The position numbers and the translations under genes are program-made. Shown in pieces: positions 25,064 through 33,863 of a stretch of 64,000 bases of DNA (its first letter is position 1; every line of letters starts with the position of its first letter). The notes below the pieces were generated by a model. The model did not search any database and was not told where the DNA came from. It saw only the letters and a program-made list of their open reading frames with translations. The DNA comes from JACPUX01 sp964517465. Lineage in GTDB: Bacteria > Pseudomonadota > Gammaproteobacteria > Burkholderiales > Casimicrobiaceae. The DNA is taken from contig CAZFEK010000001.1 of NCBI GenBank assembly GCA_964517465.1, positions 156,411 to 220,410 on the forward strand. The letters run 5' to 3'.

Positions 25064-27064
25064 CTATAAACGTCCGAGCTTGCGGTAAAGCGTGTTGCGG
25101 CTGATGCCGAGCTTCTTTGCCGCGGCGGAGACGTTGCCCCCCAGCTCGGCCAAGACGCGACGTATCGTCTCCAGCTCGAGATCGGCAAGGCGCCCGCTGG
25201 ACGATGGAGCGGCGGCAGCGGCGGATGAACCCGCCATCGCCAGCGAAGGCGCCGGCGCGCCTCGCGCGACGCAGAGATCCTCGGGCAGGTGCACTTCGCG
25301 GATTTCATTTTCGTCATCGTCGAGCAACGCTTGCGCCACCCGCAGCACGTTGTAGAGCTGGCGAATATTGCCCGGCCAGGAACATCGCTGCATCATCGCC
25401 AAGGCGGCCGCGCTGATCGTCACCGCGCCACCCGGGCGCGCCTCGGCGTTCAATAAGATCTGCACCAGTTCCTGGAAGTCGCTTCGATCGCGCAGGGGCG
25501 GCAGCGTCACGCACAGGCCGTTCAAGCGATAGTAAAGATCCTCCCGGAAGTTTCCCCGCGCGACCTCCTCTTTGAGGCTGCGGTGGGTGGCGCAAACCAG
25601 GGAGATGTTTACCGGAACCTCTTTGCCGCTGCCCAAAGGAGTGACGACTCGCTCCTGCAACACTCTGAGCATGCGCGCCTGCATCGCCAGCGGCATGTCG
25701 CCGATTTCGTCCAGGAAGAGGGTGCCGCCGTCGGCTTGCTGCACTTTGCCCAGAGCCCCTTCCCGGCGAGCGCCGGTAAACGCCCCGCCTTGGTAGCCGA
25801 AGAGCTCGGATTCGATCAAGTTCTCCGGTATGGCGGCGCAATTGACCGCCACGAACGGTTTTTCGGCGCGCGGCCCGCTGTTGTGAAAAGCTCGGGCGAA
25901 CATCTCCTTGCCGACACCCGATTCCCCTTGCACCAGCATCGGGATATCCCGACCGAGCACCCGGCGCGCTCGATCGATCGCCGCTTGCAGACTGCCGTCC
26001 CCCGTGGCCAGACGGTCGAGCGTCAAACTCCCGGAATTCCGCCCGGAAGCTTTGCGCGCTCGTCCGGCAGCGCTGCGCGGCGCATCGATCACCACCCTCG
26101 CCAGGCTCACCGTCGCCGGCGGAAGGCCGCAGAGCCGAAGGTAATATTGCCTGCCGTTGCGGGCGCTCACTTGGCACACCGAAGAAGGATCGCGGCGCAG
26201 GCGATCGACCAAGGTGCCCATAGGCATTTCGAACAACACCGCGAAATGGTGATCGATCAGTTCCTTGGCGCGAGAACCCAAAAGGCGCAGGCCCGCGGTA
26301 TTGATCGCGAGAATGCGGCCTTCGGGCGAAAGCGCCACCATGCCTTCGCCTGGGCCGCCCAGAAACTCCAAGCGCGGATGAAACGAGACGCGAACGGCAT
26401 TGGTTTGCTGATGCTCGAACAAGCGGCGCTCGACGATCTGCGCCGCCATGCTCACCAGTCCCAGGGTGTGGCTTTGGTAGGCGCGATGATCGCCCGAGAT
26501 GTCGAGCACCCCGATGAGATCCCCGCGAGGATCGAACAAAGGCGTGGCACTGCAGGTGAGAAAAGTATTGCGCTCGACGAAATGTTCGGCGCCGAAAATC
26601 TCCACCGCCTGCTCTTCGATCAGCGCCGTGCCGATGGCGTTGGTGCCGCGCCGATCTTCCTGCCAGGAAGCACCCGGCGCCAGTGCCACACGAGCCGCGC
26701 GATCGAGGAACTCGGCATCTCCTATGGTGTGCAGAATGGTGCCCTGGCGGTCGGAGAGAATCACCATCGATCCGGATTGCCGGATCTGCTCGTAAACGTA
26801 TTCCATCACCGATTGCGCATTGGCAAAAAGCTCGCGATTGCGCTCGCAGTGTTCCCGCAACTGCCCCCGAGTCATGCCGTCGCAAGCGAAGTGCTGGGTC
26901 GACGGTGTCAGCCCCGCGACGCGGCATCGATCCCAAGAGCGCAGCACGGTATCGGTCAGCAGTTCATCGGGTGCGCCCCCTTCGAAGAAGAAGCTGCGCC
27001 GCGCCTGTTGCAAGCGCAAGTTGTTCATGCGCTCAGGCGAGCGCACGGGATAGAACTGAACCAT
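25064..27064 (-). CDS. Sigma-54-dependent AcoR-type activator (GAF-PAS-AAA+-Fis)
   Basis: 666 residues: GAF sensor (about 55-200), PAS-like region (about 235-300), AAA+ domain (about 355-590) with Walker A GESGVGKE (380-387), the sigma-54 contact loop GAFTGA (427-432) and Walker B LFLDEIGD, and a Fis-type HTH at the end (NVSAAAKKLGISRNTLYRKL). ATG 27064 has AGGAGG four bases upstream; the 687-residue alternative is less likely. It is divergent from the cytochrome operon, whose promoter carries a -24/-12 element (27228-27243). By analogy with AcoR-like regulators of PQQ alcohol dehydrogenase clusters it probably senses an alcohol or aldehyde and activates the island. Confidence 0.92.
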   Translation of the reverse strand: MVQFYPVRSPERMNNLRLQQARRSFFFEGGAPDELLTDTVLRSWDRCRVAGLTPSTQHFACDGMTRGQLREHCERNRELFANAQSVMEYVYEQIRQSGSMVILSDRQGTILHTIGDAEFLDRAARVALAPGASWQEDRRGTNAIGTALIEEQAVEIFGAEHFVERNTFLTCSATPLFDPRGDLIGVLDISGDHRAYQSHTLGLVSMAAQIVERRLFEHQQTNAVRVSFHPRLEFLGGPGEGMVALSPEGRILAINTAGLRLLGSRAKELIDHHFAVLFEMPMGTLVDRLRRDPSSVCQVSARNGRQYYLRLCGLPPATVSLARVVIDAPRSAAGRARKASGRNSGSLTLDRLATGDGSLQAAIDRARRVLGRDIPMLVQGESGVGKEMFARAFHNSGPRAEKPFVAVNCAAIPENLIESELFGYQGGAFTGARREGALGKVQQADGGTLFLDEIGDMPLAMQARMLRVLQERVVTPLGSGKEVPVNISLVCATHRSLKEEVARGNFREDLYYRLNGLCVTLPPLRDRSDFQELVQILLNAEARPGGAVTISAAALAMMQRCSWPGNIRQLYNVLRVAQALLDDDENEIREVHLPEDLCVARGAPAPSLAMAGSSAAAAAPSSSGRLADLELETIRRVLAELGGNVSAAAKKLGISRNTLYRKLGRL

Positions 27065-27227
27065 ACCACCTCCTGGGAGAGCCTCCTGGGCGCTCCGTGA
27101 TTGCTGCAAACCGTAACACATGCCCAATAACTCAGCAAAGCCGGTTTGTCACCAAAGCGTAAAGCAACATGTATGCCACGCCCCTGGCGCGCGATGAGGC
27201 TGGCGAGTTCCAAACGCCATCGCCACT

Positions 27228-27243
27228 TGGCATGCCCTTTGCG
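27228..27243 (+). promoter_or_regulatory. Sigma-54 (-24/-12) promoter of the cytochrome operon
   Basis: TGGCATG-CCCT-TTGC: GG at 27229-27230 and GC at 27241-27242, exactly GG-N10-GC. Predicted transcript start near 27254; the Shine-Dalgarno GGAGGA follows at 27275-27280. An activator with a GAFTGA loop is encoded divergently next door. Confidence 0.8.
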
Positions 27244-27284
27244 GGAGCCTGCCCTATCCCAAATCAAATCGGTTGGAGGAAATT

Positions 27285-27713
27285 TTGAGAATCGCGACCC
27301 TAGGCGCAGCGACCGGCGCTTTGTTCCTTTTCCTAGCTCCGCTGGGCGGGCCGCGCGCCCACGGCGACGTGACCCCCCAGGCCGTCGATACCGCCGGGCT
27401 GGCACCGCTGGGCGAGGCCTGGCGCAGCCGCAATCCCTACCGGAAAGACGCCATCGCCGAAAAGATCGGCGCCTCGGCCTATAGCCAGAACTGCGCGCGC
27501 TGCCATGGCATCGAAGCGGTTTCCGGTGGTATCGCCCCCGATTTGCGTTACCTCCCGGCAGGTGATGAGGGAGATGAAATCTACCTGAATCGCGTCCGGC
27601 GCGGCTCCACCCGCGAAGGGCGGGTTTATATGCCGCCCTTCGAGGGGATGTTCTCTCAGGAAGCGATCTGGGCCATACGCAGCTGGCTGGAGACCGTCCG
27701 TGCTCCCGACTAG
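27285..27713 (+). CDS. c-type cytochrome (PedF/cytochrome c550-like)
   Basis: 142 residues, signal peptide 1-26 (cleavage near PRAHG). One haem site CARCH at 70-74 and a likely axial Met116 in YMPPFEGM. The pattern SAYSQNCARCHGIEA...GGIAPDLR...VYMPPFEG is typical of the PedF cytochromes that accept electrons from PQQ alcohol dehydrogenases. The start is TTG 27285 because GGAGGA lies five bases upstream; a TTG at 27273 lies upstream of that site. First gene of an operon under the sigma-54 promoter; its 3' end overlaps the next gene by 14 bp. Confidence 0.9.
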   Translation: MRIATLGAATGALFLFLAPLGGPRAHGDVTPQAVDTAGLAPLGEAWRSRNPYRKDAIAEKIGASAYSQNCARCHGIEAVSGGIAPDLRYLPAGDEGDEIYLNRVRRGSTREGRVYMPPFEGMFSQEAIWAIRSWLETVRAPD

Positions 27714-29415
27714 ATCGCTGCTCTTTCTCATCGGTTGGCTCTGCGCCGCCTTCACTTTGGCCGCCGAACCGGCCCCCACGGCCAAGCCCGGAACTTTGCG
27801 GGTCGCGGTTTACGAGCAGTTTCCGCCCTATTCCCACGAAGGGCGCGGCATCGACGTCGATCTGGCGAGCGCGCTGGCTCGGCGCCTGGGGCTCGCGCTG
27901 GAGCTGGCATGGTTCCAATCCGGCGAAGAGGTGTCCGACGACCTGCGCAACATGGTTTGGAAGGGGCATTACCTCGGCACGCGCCGAGCCGATCTCCTGT
28001 TGCATGTGCCCCTCGATCCCGCGCTGCAAAGATCCAACGACAAGGTCAAGATATTTGGCGCCTACCATCGAGAATCCATGGCTTTGGCCAGCGACTCGAT
28101 GCGTCTGCCGCGGCTCGACCCCGCCCGCGTTTTGGAGGCGCAAACCTGGGCCGGCGCGGCGATCGGCGTGGCGCTCGACAGCTGGGCGGACACCCACTTG
28201 TTGCGAACGCTGGGCGCGCAGTCGCCGCACGCGATCAAACATTTTCGCGACAACGCCCAAGCGCTGGAGGCACTGCGCCGAGGCGAAGTAGCCGCGGTGC
28301 TGGCGCCGCGCAGCGAAATCGAAGGTTTGCTGCCGCGAGATTCCCGTTTTCACATTGCCCCCTACCGCATCCCCCCGCCCGCCCCCAGCAGTTGGACTTT
28401 AGGCATGGCGGTAGCGTCCGAGAAGGCCGGCTTGGCTGCCGCCATCGAAGCGGCGCTCGGGGAGCTGCGGGCCGATGGAACGCTGGCCCGGATCTTCGCT
28501 CGCCACGGCGTTTCCGCTGCTGGCGCGCCCCGGCCTACGCGCGCCTGGGTGCCCAATGAGAAGTCCGGAAGCCTCAGCCTGCTGGATGTCGACCAAGCCA
28601 CCGTACTCACTGAACTTGCCGTCGGTGGCAGGCCGCGCGGAATCGCCCTTGACCGTCGCAGCGAGAAGCTGTTTGTCAGCGACGCACAGTTTCATCGGCT
28701 GCGACTCTTCGACGCAAAAGATGGCCGCCTGCTCAAGGAAGCCGCCACCGGAAATTCTCCCGAGGGCGTGCAGGTTTCCCCTGACGGCCTGCTGGTCGCC
28801 GTTGCGGTCGAGGAATCCAACAGCGTGCGGCTCTATGAAACTGCCACCTTGAACTTGGCCGGCGAAATTACCGTTCGCGGGAGCAACCCCGAACATCTCG
28901 CCTTCAGCCCGGATGGCCTCTGGTTGGCCGTGAGCGCCGAAGAAGCCGAGCAGGTCGATCTGATCGACCTGACCGCGCGCCGCACCGTCGGGCAAATCAC
29001 CGTCGGGCGGCGGCCGCGCGGTTTGGCGTTTAGCCCGGACGGCAAGCGCCTCTTCGTGGCCTGCGAACTGGCCGGCAAGCTCTACGTCGTCGATTTCCCG
29101 GAACGCCGAGTTCTTGCCGCGCTCGACGCGGGGCACTTCAGCAATGGCGTCGCGCTGACGCCGGATGGCTCGCGGGTTTTCGTCAGCAACGGCAAGGACG
29201 CCTCGGTCAGTGTGTACGACACCGGCAAGCTGGCCAGACTGGCCGACATCCGCGTCGGCGAACGTCCTTGGAACATGGCGATCACTGAAGACGGAAGACG
29301 GCTCTTGGTCGCCAACGGGCGGAGCAACAGCGTCAGCGTCATCGATGTCGCCGGCCTGCGGGTAGTGGACGAAATCGCAGTCGGCGCTGCGCCCTGGGGC
29401 GTTGCCATCCAATGA
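27700..29415 (+). CDS. Fusion of quinoprotein-associated solute-binding protein and YVTN beta-propeller
   Basis: 571 residues with a signal peptide (1-22, AAFTLAA). Residues about 30-275 are a family-3 solute-binding domain of the MxaJ/XoxJ type (LRVAVYEQFPPYSHEGRGIDVDLASAL compares with the usual start of such domains). Residues about 280-571 are a YVTN-type beta-propeller with repeats such as GNSPEGVQVSPDG, GRRPRGLAFSPDGKRLFVA and GERPWNMAITEDGRRLLVANG, like the propellers associated with PQQ-dependent catabolism. Having both in one chain is notable. GTG 27700 has GGAG seven bases upstream and overlaps the cytochrome gene. Likely assists maturation or electron transfer of the dehydrogenase in the periplasm. 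Confidence 0.88.
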   Translation: MLPTRSLLFLIGWLCAAFTLAAEPAPTAKPGTLRVAVYEQFPPYSHEGRGIDVDLASALARRLGLALELAWFQSGEEVSDDLRNMVWKGHYLGTRRADLLLHVPLDPALQRSNDKVKIFGAYHRESMALASDSMRLPRLDPARVLEAQTWAGAAIGVALDSWADTHLLRTLGAQSPHAIKHFRDNAQALEALRRGEVAAVLAPRSEIEGLLPRDSRFHIAPYRIPPPAPSSWTLGMAVASEKAGLAAAIEAALGELRADGTLARIFARHGVSAAGAPRPTRAWVPNEKSGSLSLLDVDQATVLTELAVGGRPRGIALDRRSEKLFVSDAQFHRLRLFDAKDGRLLKEAATGNSPEGVQVSPDGLLVAVAVEESNSVRLYETATLNLAGEITVRGSNPEHLAFSPDGLWLAVSAEEAEQVDLIDLTARRTVGQITVGRRPRGLAFSPDGKRLFVACELAGKLYVVDFPERRVLAALDAGHFSNGVALTPDGSRVFVSNGKDASVSVYDTGKLARLADIRVGERPWNMAITEDGRRLLVANGRSNSVSVIDVAGLRVVDEIAVGAAPWGVAIQ

Positions 29416-29981
29416 CCCTGATCCGCCACCACCGGATCACTGCGCTCATCCACTGGACGCACGCCGGGCTGGTCTTCATTTTGCTGGCCCTGGGTTGGAT
29501 CATGCTGACGCTGCCCAAGGGCGCGCCAAAGGCTCAGCTGATGGCGCTGCACAAGTCGCTCGGAATCTGCGCTTTGGCATTGATCCTGCTGCGCCTGGGA
29601 TGGCGCGCCCGGCATCGATTCGCGCCTCAGCGGGACGGCAAAGTAGAGGTCCTGACTGAAACCCGGCAAGGCCTGCTGGTTCTCCTGCTTTTTCTGACTC
29701 CTTGCTTCGGTTTTCTGGGTACGGTCTTCGGCAAATATCCGCTGCGCTTTTTCGCCCTAGAGATCAGCAAACCCTTCGCGTCCAGCGAGTTCCTGTATCG
29801 CTTGTTCACCAGTCTGCATGCCGCTGCGGTCTGGGTATTGGCCGGTCTCGTGATCCTTCATCTGATCGGCGCAGTTCACCATCTCGTGTCCCGAAACGGC
29901 CTGGCCGGGCGCCTGCCGCCATTTCGGTCTCGGCCGCCCACATTGCCCGCGCAGGTGCCCACGGACGCTGCTCCAGATTGA
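29412..29981 (+). CDS. Cytochrome b561-family membrane protein
   Basis: 189 residues, four TM helices (about 12-32, 48-63, 78-98, 132-158). Histidines that could bind two b haems: in TALIHWTHAG, LMALHKSLG, TSLHAAAVW and VILHLIGAVHH. Members pass electrons between quinone and periplasmic partners. ATGA overlap with the fusion gene; last gene of the sigma-54 operon. Its role in the island may be to route electrons between the quinone pool and the periplasm (inference). Confidence 0.88.
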   Translation: MTLIRHHRITALIHWTHAGLVFILLALGWIMLTLPKGAPKAQLMALHKSLGICALALILLRLGWRARHRFAPQRDGKVEVLTETRQGLLVLLLFLTPCFGFLGTVFGKYPLRFFALEISKPFASSEFLYRLFTSLHAAAVWVLAGLVILHLIGAVHHLVSRNGLAGRLPPFRSRPPTLPAQVPTDAAPD

Positions 29982-30014
29982 CACAGTTGCGCCAAACTGG
30001 AGCAGCCATTGCGG

Positions 30015-31010
30015 TCACTCGCTGGCCTGAATGTCGAGATAGACCAGCGTCTGGTTGAGCAGCTGATAGGCGATTTCGCCAAAGGTCATGGGGCCGGTCA
30101 TTCCGGCCGTGGATTTGCCCTCCAAGTTTGAATAAAGATAGTTGAGCACACAGTTGCAGGCGTAGGCCGGCGACGTCGCCCTTTGCGGCAAAACCGATCC
30201 GAAGGCGCGAAGGTAATCTTCTACGGGTGCCGCAGCGCGATAGACGATGCCGGGAAAAACCGGCGCATAGAAATCGACTCGGCCTTTTTCCCGGTCCAGC
30301 GCCTTGATGCTGACATTGACCTTGGCACCGCAGTAGTTCGCCACCAGCGGCAGCCGGGTGTCGTGGCCGGTGGCAAGGAAGTGGTCGGCCAGCCGGCCCG
30401 GCTTGCCGTCGATTTCGCACTCATCCACGGAAAAGCCCCCGGCGCCAAAAACCAGGGCGGGTCCGTGACCAGGCTGAAAGGGATTGACGATATCGATCAG
30501 CGCGCGTTTCCCGGCGGGCAGAGGCACTTCCATCACGACCGCCATTTGGTCGCTGACTTGGCCGCTTTGCCCATGCACAACCTTGGGTGTCCGGCTTCCC
30601 AGTTCATCGAGGTGGATACCGGCAATCCAGCCCATGAGGGGCCGAAAGTACATCTCGGGATATTCTGGCGCATGCTGCGCGAAACTTTGATGCGCCTCAG
30701 AGAATCCGGGAATGATGATCAAGGAGTAACCGTTTTCAGGCACATTGCGGGCAAGCTTGGAAAGGTTCGCCGTGGAATAGAAACGGATCAAAGGCGGTTC
30801 TTCGACCGCAATCTCCAGCGGTGTGACGAAGACTTCGCTTTGACTCGTCCGCCCGCCTTGGCGGTCCATGAAATAGGGAATGGTTCCGCCGATCCAGTTG
30901 CCTTTGGGAAGTTGGGCCAGCACTCGCTCATCGGCCGCCAAAGCCAAGTAGCGCCCGGTTTTGATCCATGCTGCAGCTTGTCCCACACTCATCAGGCCAG
31001 CGGTGTTCAT
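30015..31010 (-). CDS. DUF6976-like conserved protein of unknown function
   Basis: 331 residues, no signal peptide or TM segment. The sequence appears to be the DUF6976-type protein found in PQQ-alcohol-dehydrogenase neighbourhoods; I base this on recollection of the family and the context. Visible features: N-terminal MSVGQAAAWIKTGRYLALAADE, a Gly-rich GNWIGGTIPYFM, and a Cys pair in YACNCVLNY near residue 286. ATG 31010 overlaps the stop of the preceding ISL3-like gene (ATGA), so the two are translated together and probably act together. No catalytic motif recognised. Confidence 0.75.
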   Translation of the reverse strand: MNTAGLMSVGQAAAWIKTGRYLALAADERVLAQLPKGNWIGGTIPYFMDRQGGRTSQSEVFVTPLEIAVEEPPLIRFYSTANLSKLARNVPENGYSLIIIPGFSEAHQSFAQHAPEYPEMYFRPLMGWIAGIHLDELGSRTPKVVHGQSGQVSDQMAVVMEVPLPAGKRALIDIVNPFQPGHGPALVFGAGGFSVDECEIDGKPGRLADHFLATGHDTRLPLVANYCGAKVNVSIKALDREKGRVDFYAPVFPGIVYRAAAPVEDYLRAFGSVLPQRATSPAYACNCVLNYLYSNLEGKSTAGMTGPMTFGEIAYQLLNQTLVYLDIQASE

Positions 31011-31735
31011 GCGGGTCTCCCGCCGCCGGGGGCAATTGCCCGATGCATTTGGTGCAGCTCTTCTTGCAAGAGGGGTGCGTAACGCGTGAAGTAGTGATGG
31101 ACTTCCTGCACTTTCATTTGCCGCACCGCCGGATCTTGGATCCTTCGCATCTGCTCGCGCAGTCGAGCCAAAAGCAACTTGAGGCTGAGGATGCGTATGT
31201 CCAATTCCAGCTTGCCCTCGAGCAAGTTCTCCCAAACCGGATGCAGCGCCGAGGGCACGCCCCCGGGTTCCGCGCCGGGTTCCTGCGCCGGCGGCGCCGG
31301 CAGATGCCCGCTCACGCGCGTGCGCCCGCTCTCCAGGCCAAATTTGAATTTCCAAAGCTCATTGATGGAGAGGTTGAGCAAAGAACAGACGGAGGGCAAG
31401 GACATACCCTCGGCAAGCAGGGCGGCCACCCGCAAGGCCAGCGCGCCAGTGAAAGGGGTATCGCCGTCGCCACACCAGGAATGCCGCGGAATGGCTTGGT
31501 CGGCAGCGGCACGCAGATGGATGTAGCAGGTCAAACCGGCGAGGTCGACGTGGCGCCATACACGCTCGCTGCCGCCCTGCGTCGGAGCCAGTCGCCGCGC
31601 AAACCAGCCGTTGCGGCCGGAGTCTTCCTGCACCCAAACGTCGACCTTGCGTCGCCTGGCGTCATATCGAACTTCGGTAACCGACCAGGGTTGGTCGATC
31701 TCCAAAAGCTGGTGTAATTGCATCGCTTGTTTCAT
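31007..31735 (-). CDS. Protein resembling ISL3-type transposase N-terminus; likely exapted DNA-binding protein
   Basis: 242 residues. Residues 1-130 follow the layout of ISL3-family transposases before their catalytic domain: LLEIDQPWSVTEVRYDARRR, then SERVWRHVDLAGLTCYIHLR, then TPFTGALALRVAALLAEGMS and SVCSLLNLSINELWKFK. The cysteines of the usual zinc finger are missing (a single Cys in HSWCGDG) and there is no DDE catalytic domain. The remaining 110 residues are helical, Leu/Arg/Glu-rich and unlike a transposase. GGGAG precedes ATG 31735. It sits 15 bp after the NosR-like gene and overlaps the DUF6976-like gene, inside an operon with a sigma-54-like promoter, so it is a maintained gene, not IS debris. 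Confidence 0.75.
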   Translation of the reverse strand: MKQAMQLHQLLEIDQPWSVTEVRYDARRRKVDVWVQEDSGRNGWFARRLAPTQGGSERVWRHVDLAGLTCYIHLRAAADQAIPRHSWCGDGDTPFTGALALRVAALLAEGMSLPSVCSLLNLSINELWKFKFGLESGRTRVSGHLPAPPAQEPGAEPGGVPSALHPVWENLLEGKLELDIRILSLKLLLARLREQMRRIQDPAVRQMKVQEVHHYFTRYAPLLQEELHQMHRAIAPGGGRPA

Positions 31736-31750
31736 TGTTGGCTCCCACGC

Positions 31751-33820
31751 TCACACATCCCCGAATACTCGATGCGTCGCTTTGGTTTCGACGCGGCGCA
31801 GCGGAGCGCAACGCCGGCTGTCGTGATAAATCGAGACACAATCGAGACATTGAAAACAATTCGAGTAGTCGACTTGACCGGCTGCGCCGATCGCCCGATA
31901 CCGACAGCTGCGGCGGCACACCTGGCAGGGCTTGCCGCAGGCCTTGCGGCGGATCAGCCAGTTCCACGAGCGCAGCCGGCCACCCACCGCAAGCACCGCG
32001 CCCAAAGGACACAGCCATCGGCAATAGGCTTTGAAATAGAAGGCGCCAAAAACGAGCGTCGCCAGGGCATAAGCCAAGGGCCCGGCAGGCCCCTGGAAAC
32101 CCAGGGTCATGGCGGCCTTGAACGGTTCGGCTTGGGCCAGGACATCGCTCCACTCGGGAGCAAACGCGGCCGTTCCGAGTATGGCAGCCGCCAGCGCGTA
32201 CTTGAGCGTGGCCAGGCGACGGTCCCATCGCTCTCCCGGCTCTCGGGCTGGAATCCGCAAGCGGCGCGCAGCCAGAGCAACGAACTCTTGCAGCGCCCCG
32301 AAAGGACAAAGCCAGCCGCAGAAAGTCCCTCGACCCCAAACCAGCAGGCTCAAGGCAATCACGCCGAGCAAAACGCAGGTGATCGGGTCGAAGAGCAAAA
32401 ATGCCCAGCGATGGCCGCCTCCCAGCGCTTTGACCATGCCCGCCAACTGCACCACCGAAACTTGGCCTTGTAGGGTCCAACCCAGCAGAACCAACGTAAG
32501 CGCGAGATAAACCCAACGCAGCCGCGCCAGTGGCCTCCTTTCCAAAAGCCGGCGCGGCATGCCGGTTAAGAACGCACCCAGTGCCAGGAGCATGAGCGCC
32601 AAGGCCGCAAGCTCGGGCGCGCGGCTCGTCCAGGAAAGCCGCCAAGCGGCCTGCTCGCTTTGCTGCGGGCGCTCGATCAAAGTCTCCGGCAGCCGCATCT
32701 CCAGGGCGAAAGCACGGGTCGCCACTTCCCCAAATAGGGCGCCTTTGCGACGCACGACTTCGAGCCCCAATTCCCAGGGCGATCCCGGGTCGAAACCGGC
32801 CCTCGCGGCGACACGAAAAACCTTGTAGTCCCCGTCTGCGAATACTCCGGCAGGCAGCTCCGGAAGATCCAAATCGAGATCACGCAATTCCATGGCCAGG
32901 CCGCTCTGGCGCAGCTTCAAGCGCTCAGGAACGGCGCCGCGCACAAAGGCCTCGTCGAGGAAGCTGCGCGGCCCTTTGGCATAAACCAAAAAGGCGTGTT
33001 GACCCGGCTCGAGCCGCGAGTGCAACGCTTGCCAGCCCTTGTTGCCCAAAAGACTGCGTCCGATGTCTGGGGCGTTGAGGTAGGCGGCCCAGTATTCGGT
33101 GGGGCCGCCCGACTCCGGGTCATCGAACGCGGAACCGGCAAATGCGCCTTCGATCGCAGCGGCATCGATGCGCCGGCGCGCGACCAGCCCGCGGGATAAG
33201 AGTTCTTCCCACGACCAAGCGCCCGAATGGGTTTCGCGCACCCGCGCTCGCGGACGGGCCGGGGCGTAACCCAACTTGCCGCGAGCCACTTCCAAGGCCG
33301 CAGCGAGGACGGTTTCGTTGACGATGCGCACCGAAGCAGTCGCTTTGCTCACCCCATCGAGGGCGTCGGACTCTCGACCGCCCGCAGCCGTGCGCCGGGG
33401 CGAAAGCACGCGCAGACCTTGATCCAGGCGGCGGCCGCGATACTGTTCGACGAAACGCAATAGCGGTTCCGGCCCTAAGCCGTCGAGAAAAACGGGTTCA
33501 TGCTGGGTGAGCACGCGCACTTCGAGCAGGGTGCCGCTACGATCGAGGGCAATCAGCAAATTGAATGGCACGCCCGCAAAACCTGGGGTAGGCGCCAAAT
33601 CGATCGATTCGAAGACATAGGCGACGACTGTTTCCCGCGGACCGTCCAGCTTCACGATCGGCCAGACCGGCAGGGTGCGATCGCGGTCGAGCACTCGCAA
33701 GGCATCGGGAAAATAGCTTTCGATCTCGGCCTTGCCCAGCATCCCGGCCACCGCCGCGGGCAGGTCTATAGCGGCCCAGAAAAGCGTGAGCAGAAATAGG
33801 CAACGAAGCCCGGAAAACAT
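31751..33820 (-). CDS. NosR/NirI-like membrane flavo-iron-sulfur protein
   Basis: 689 residues. Signal peptide (1-25), periplasmic FMN-binding domain (about 85-180) with DGVSKATAS as the candidate covalent FMN-threonine site, then about six TM helices (from about 408) and cytoplasmic cysteine motifs: CGWLCPFGA, CRWLCPLGA, CGKPCQVCRRSC and CFQCLDC, enough for two 4Fe-4S clusters plus the two polyferredoxin CxxxCP loops. This is the NosR/NirI architecture, known for electron transfer and regulation in nitrous oxide respiration, but there is no nos gene here. ATG 33820 is preferred (GTG 33823 also possible). Second gene of the DUF1097 operon. Confidence 0.87.
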   Translation of the reverse strand: MFSGLRCLFLLTLFWAAIDLPAAVAGMLGKAEIESYFPDALRVLDRDRTLPVWPIVKLDGPRETVVAYVFESIDLAPTPGFAGVPFNLLIALDRSGTLLEVRVLTQHEPVFLDGLGPEPLLRFVEQYRGRRLDQGLRVLSPRRTAAGGRESDALDGVSKATASVRIVNETVLAAALEVARGKLGYAPARPRARVRETHSGAWSWEELLSRGLVARRRIDAAAIEGAFAGSAFDDPESGGPTEYWAAYLNAPDIGRSLLGNKGWQALHSRLEPGQHAFLVYAKGPRSFLDEAFVRGAVPERLKLRQSGLAMELRDLDLDLPELPAGVFADGDYKVFRVAARAGFDPGSPWELGLEVVRRKGALFGEVATRAFALEMRLPETLIERPQQSEQAAWRLSWTSRAPELAALALMLLALGAFLTGMPRRLLERRPLARLRWVYLALTLVLLGWTLQGQVSVVQLAGMVKALGGGHRWAFLLFDPITCVLLGVIALSLLVWGRGTFCGWLCPFGALQEFVALAARRLRIPAREPGERWDRRLATLKYALAAAILGTAAFAPEWSDVLAQAEPFKAAMTLGFQGPAGPLAYALATLVFGAFYFKAYCRWLCPLGAVLAVGGRLRSWNWLIRRKACGKPCQVCRRSCRYRAIGAAGQVDYSNCFQCLDCVSIYHDSRRCAPLRRVETKATHRVFGDV

Positions 33821-33863
33821 CACCCGGGCCCCGTCGGAGAAACCGGCAGCGAATCCCCTCTGG

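Noticed and set aside
25583..27100. Plus-strand frame (505 codons) opposite the sigma-54 activator
   Set aside because: The minus strand encodes all AAA+ and Fis motifs; the plus frame is Arg/His/Gln-rich and has no start signal.
29981..30015. CAGTT/AACTG hairpin between convergent cytochrome b561 and DUF6976-like genes
   Set aside because: Only a 5-bp stem and no T-run; could arise by chance.
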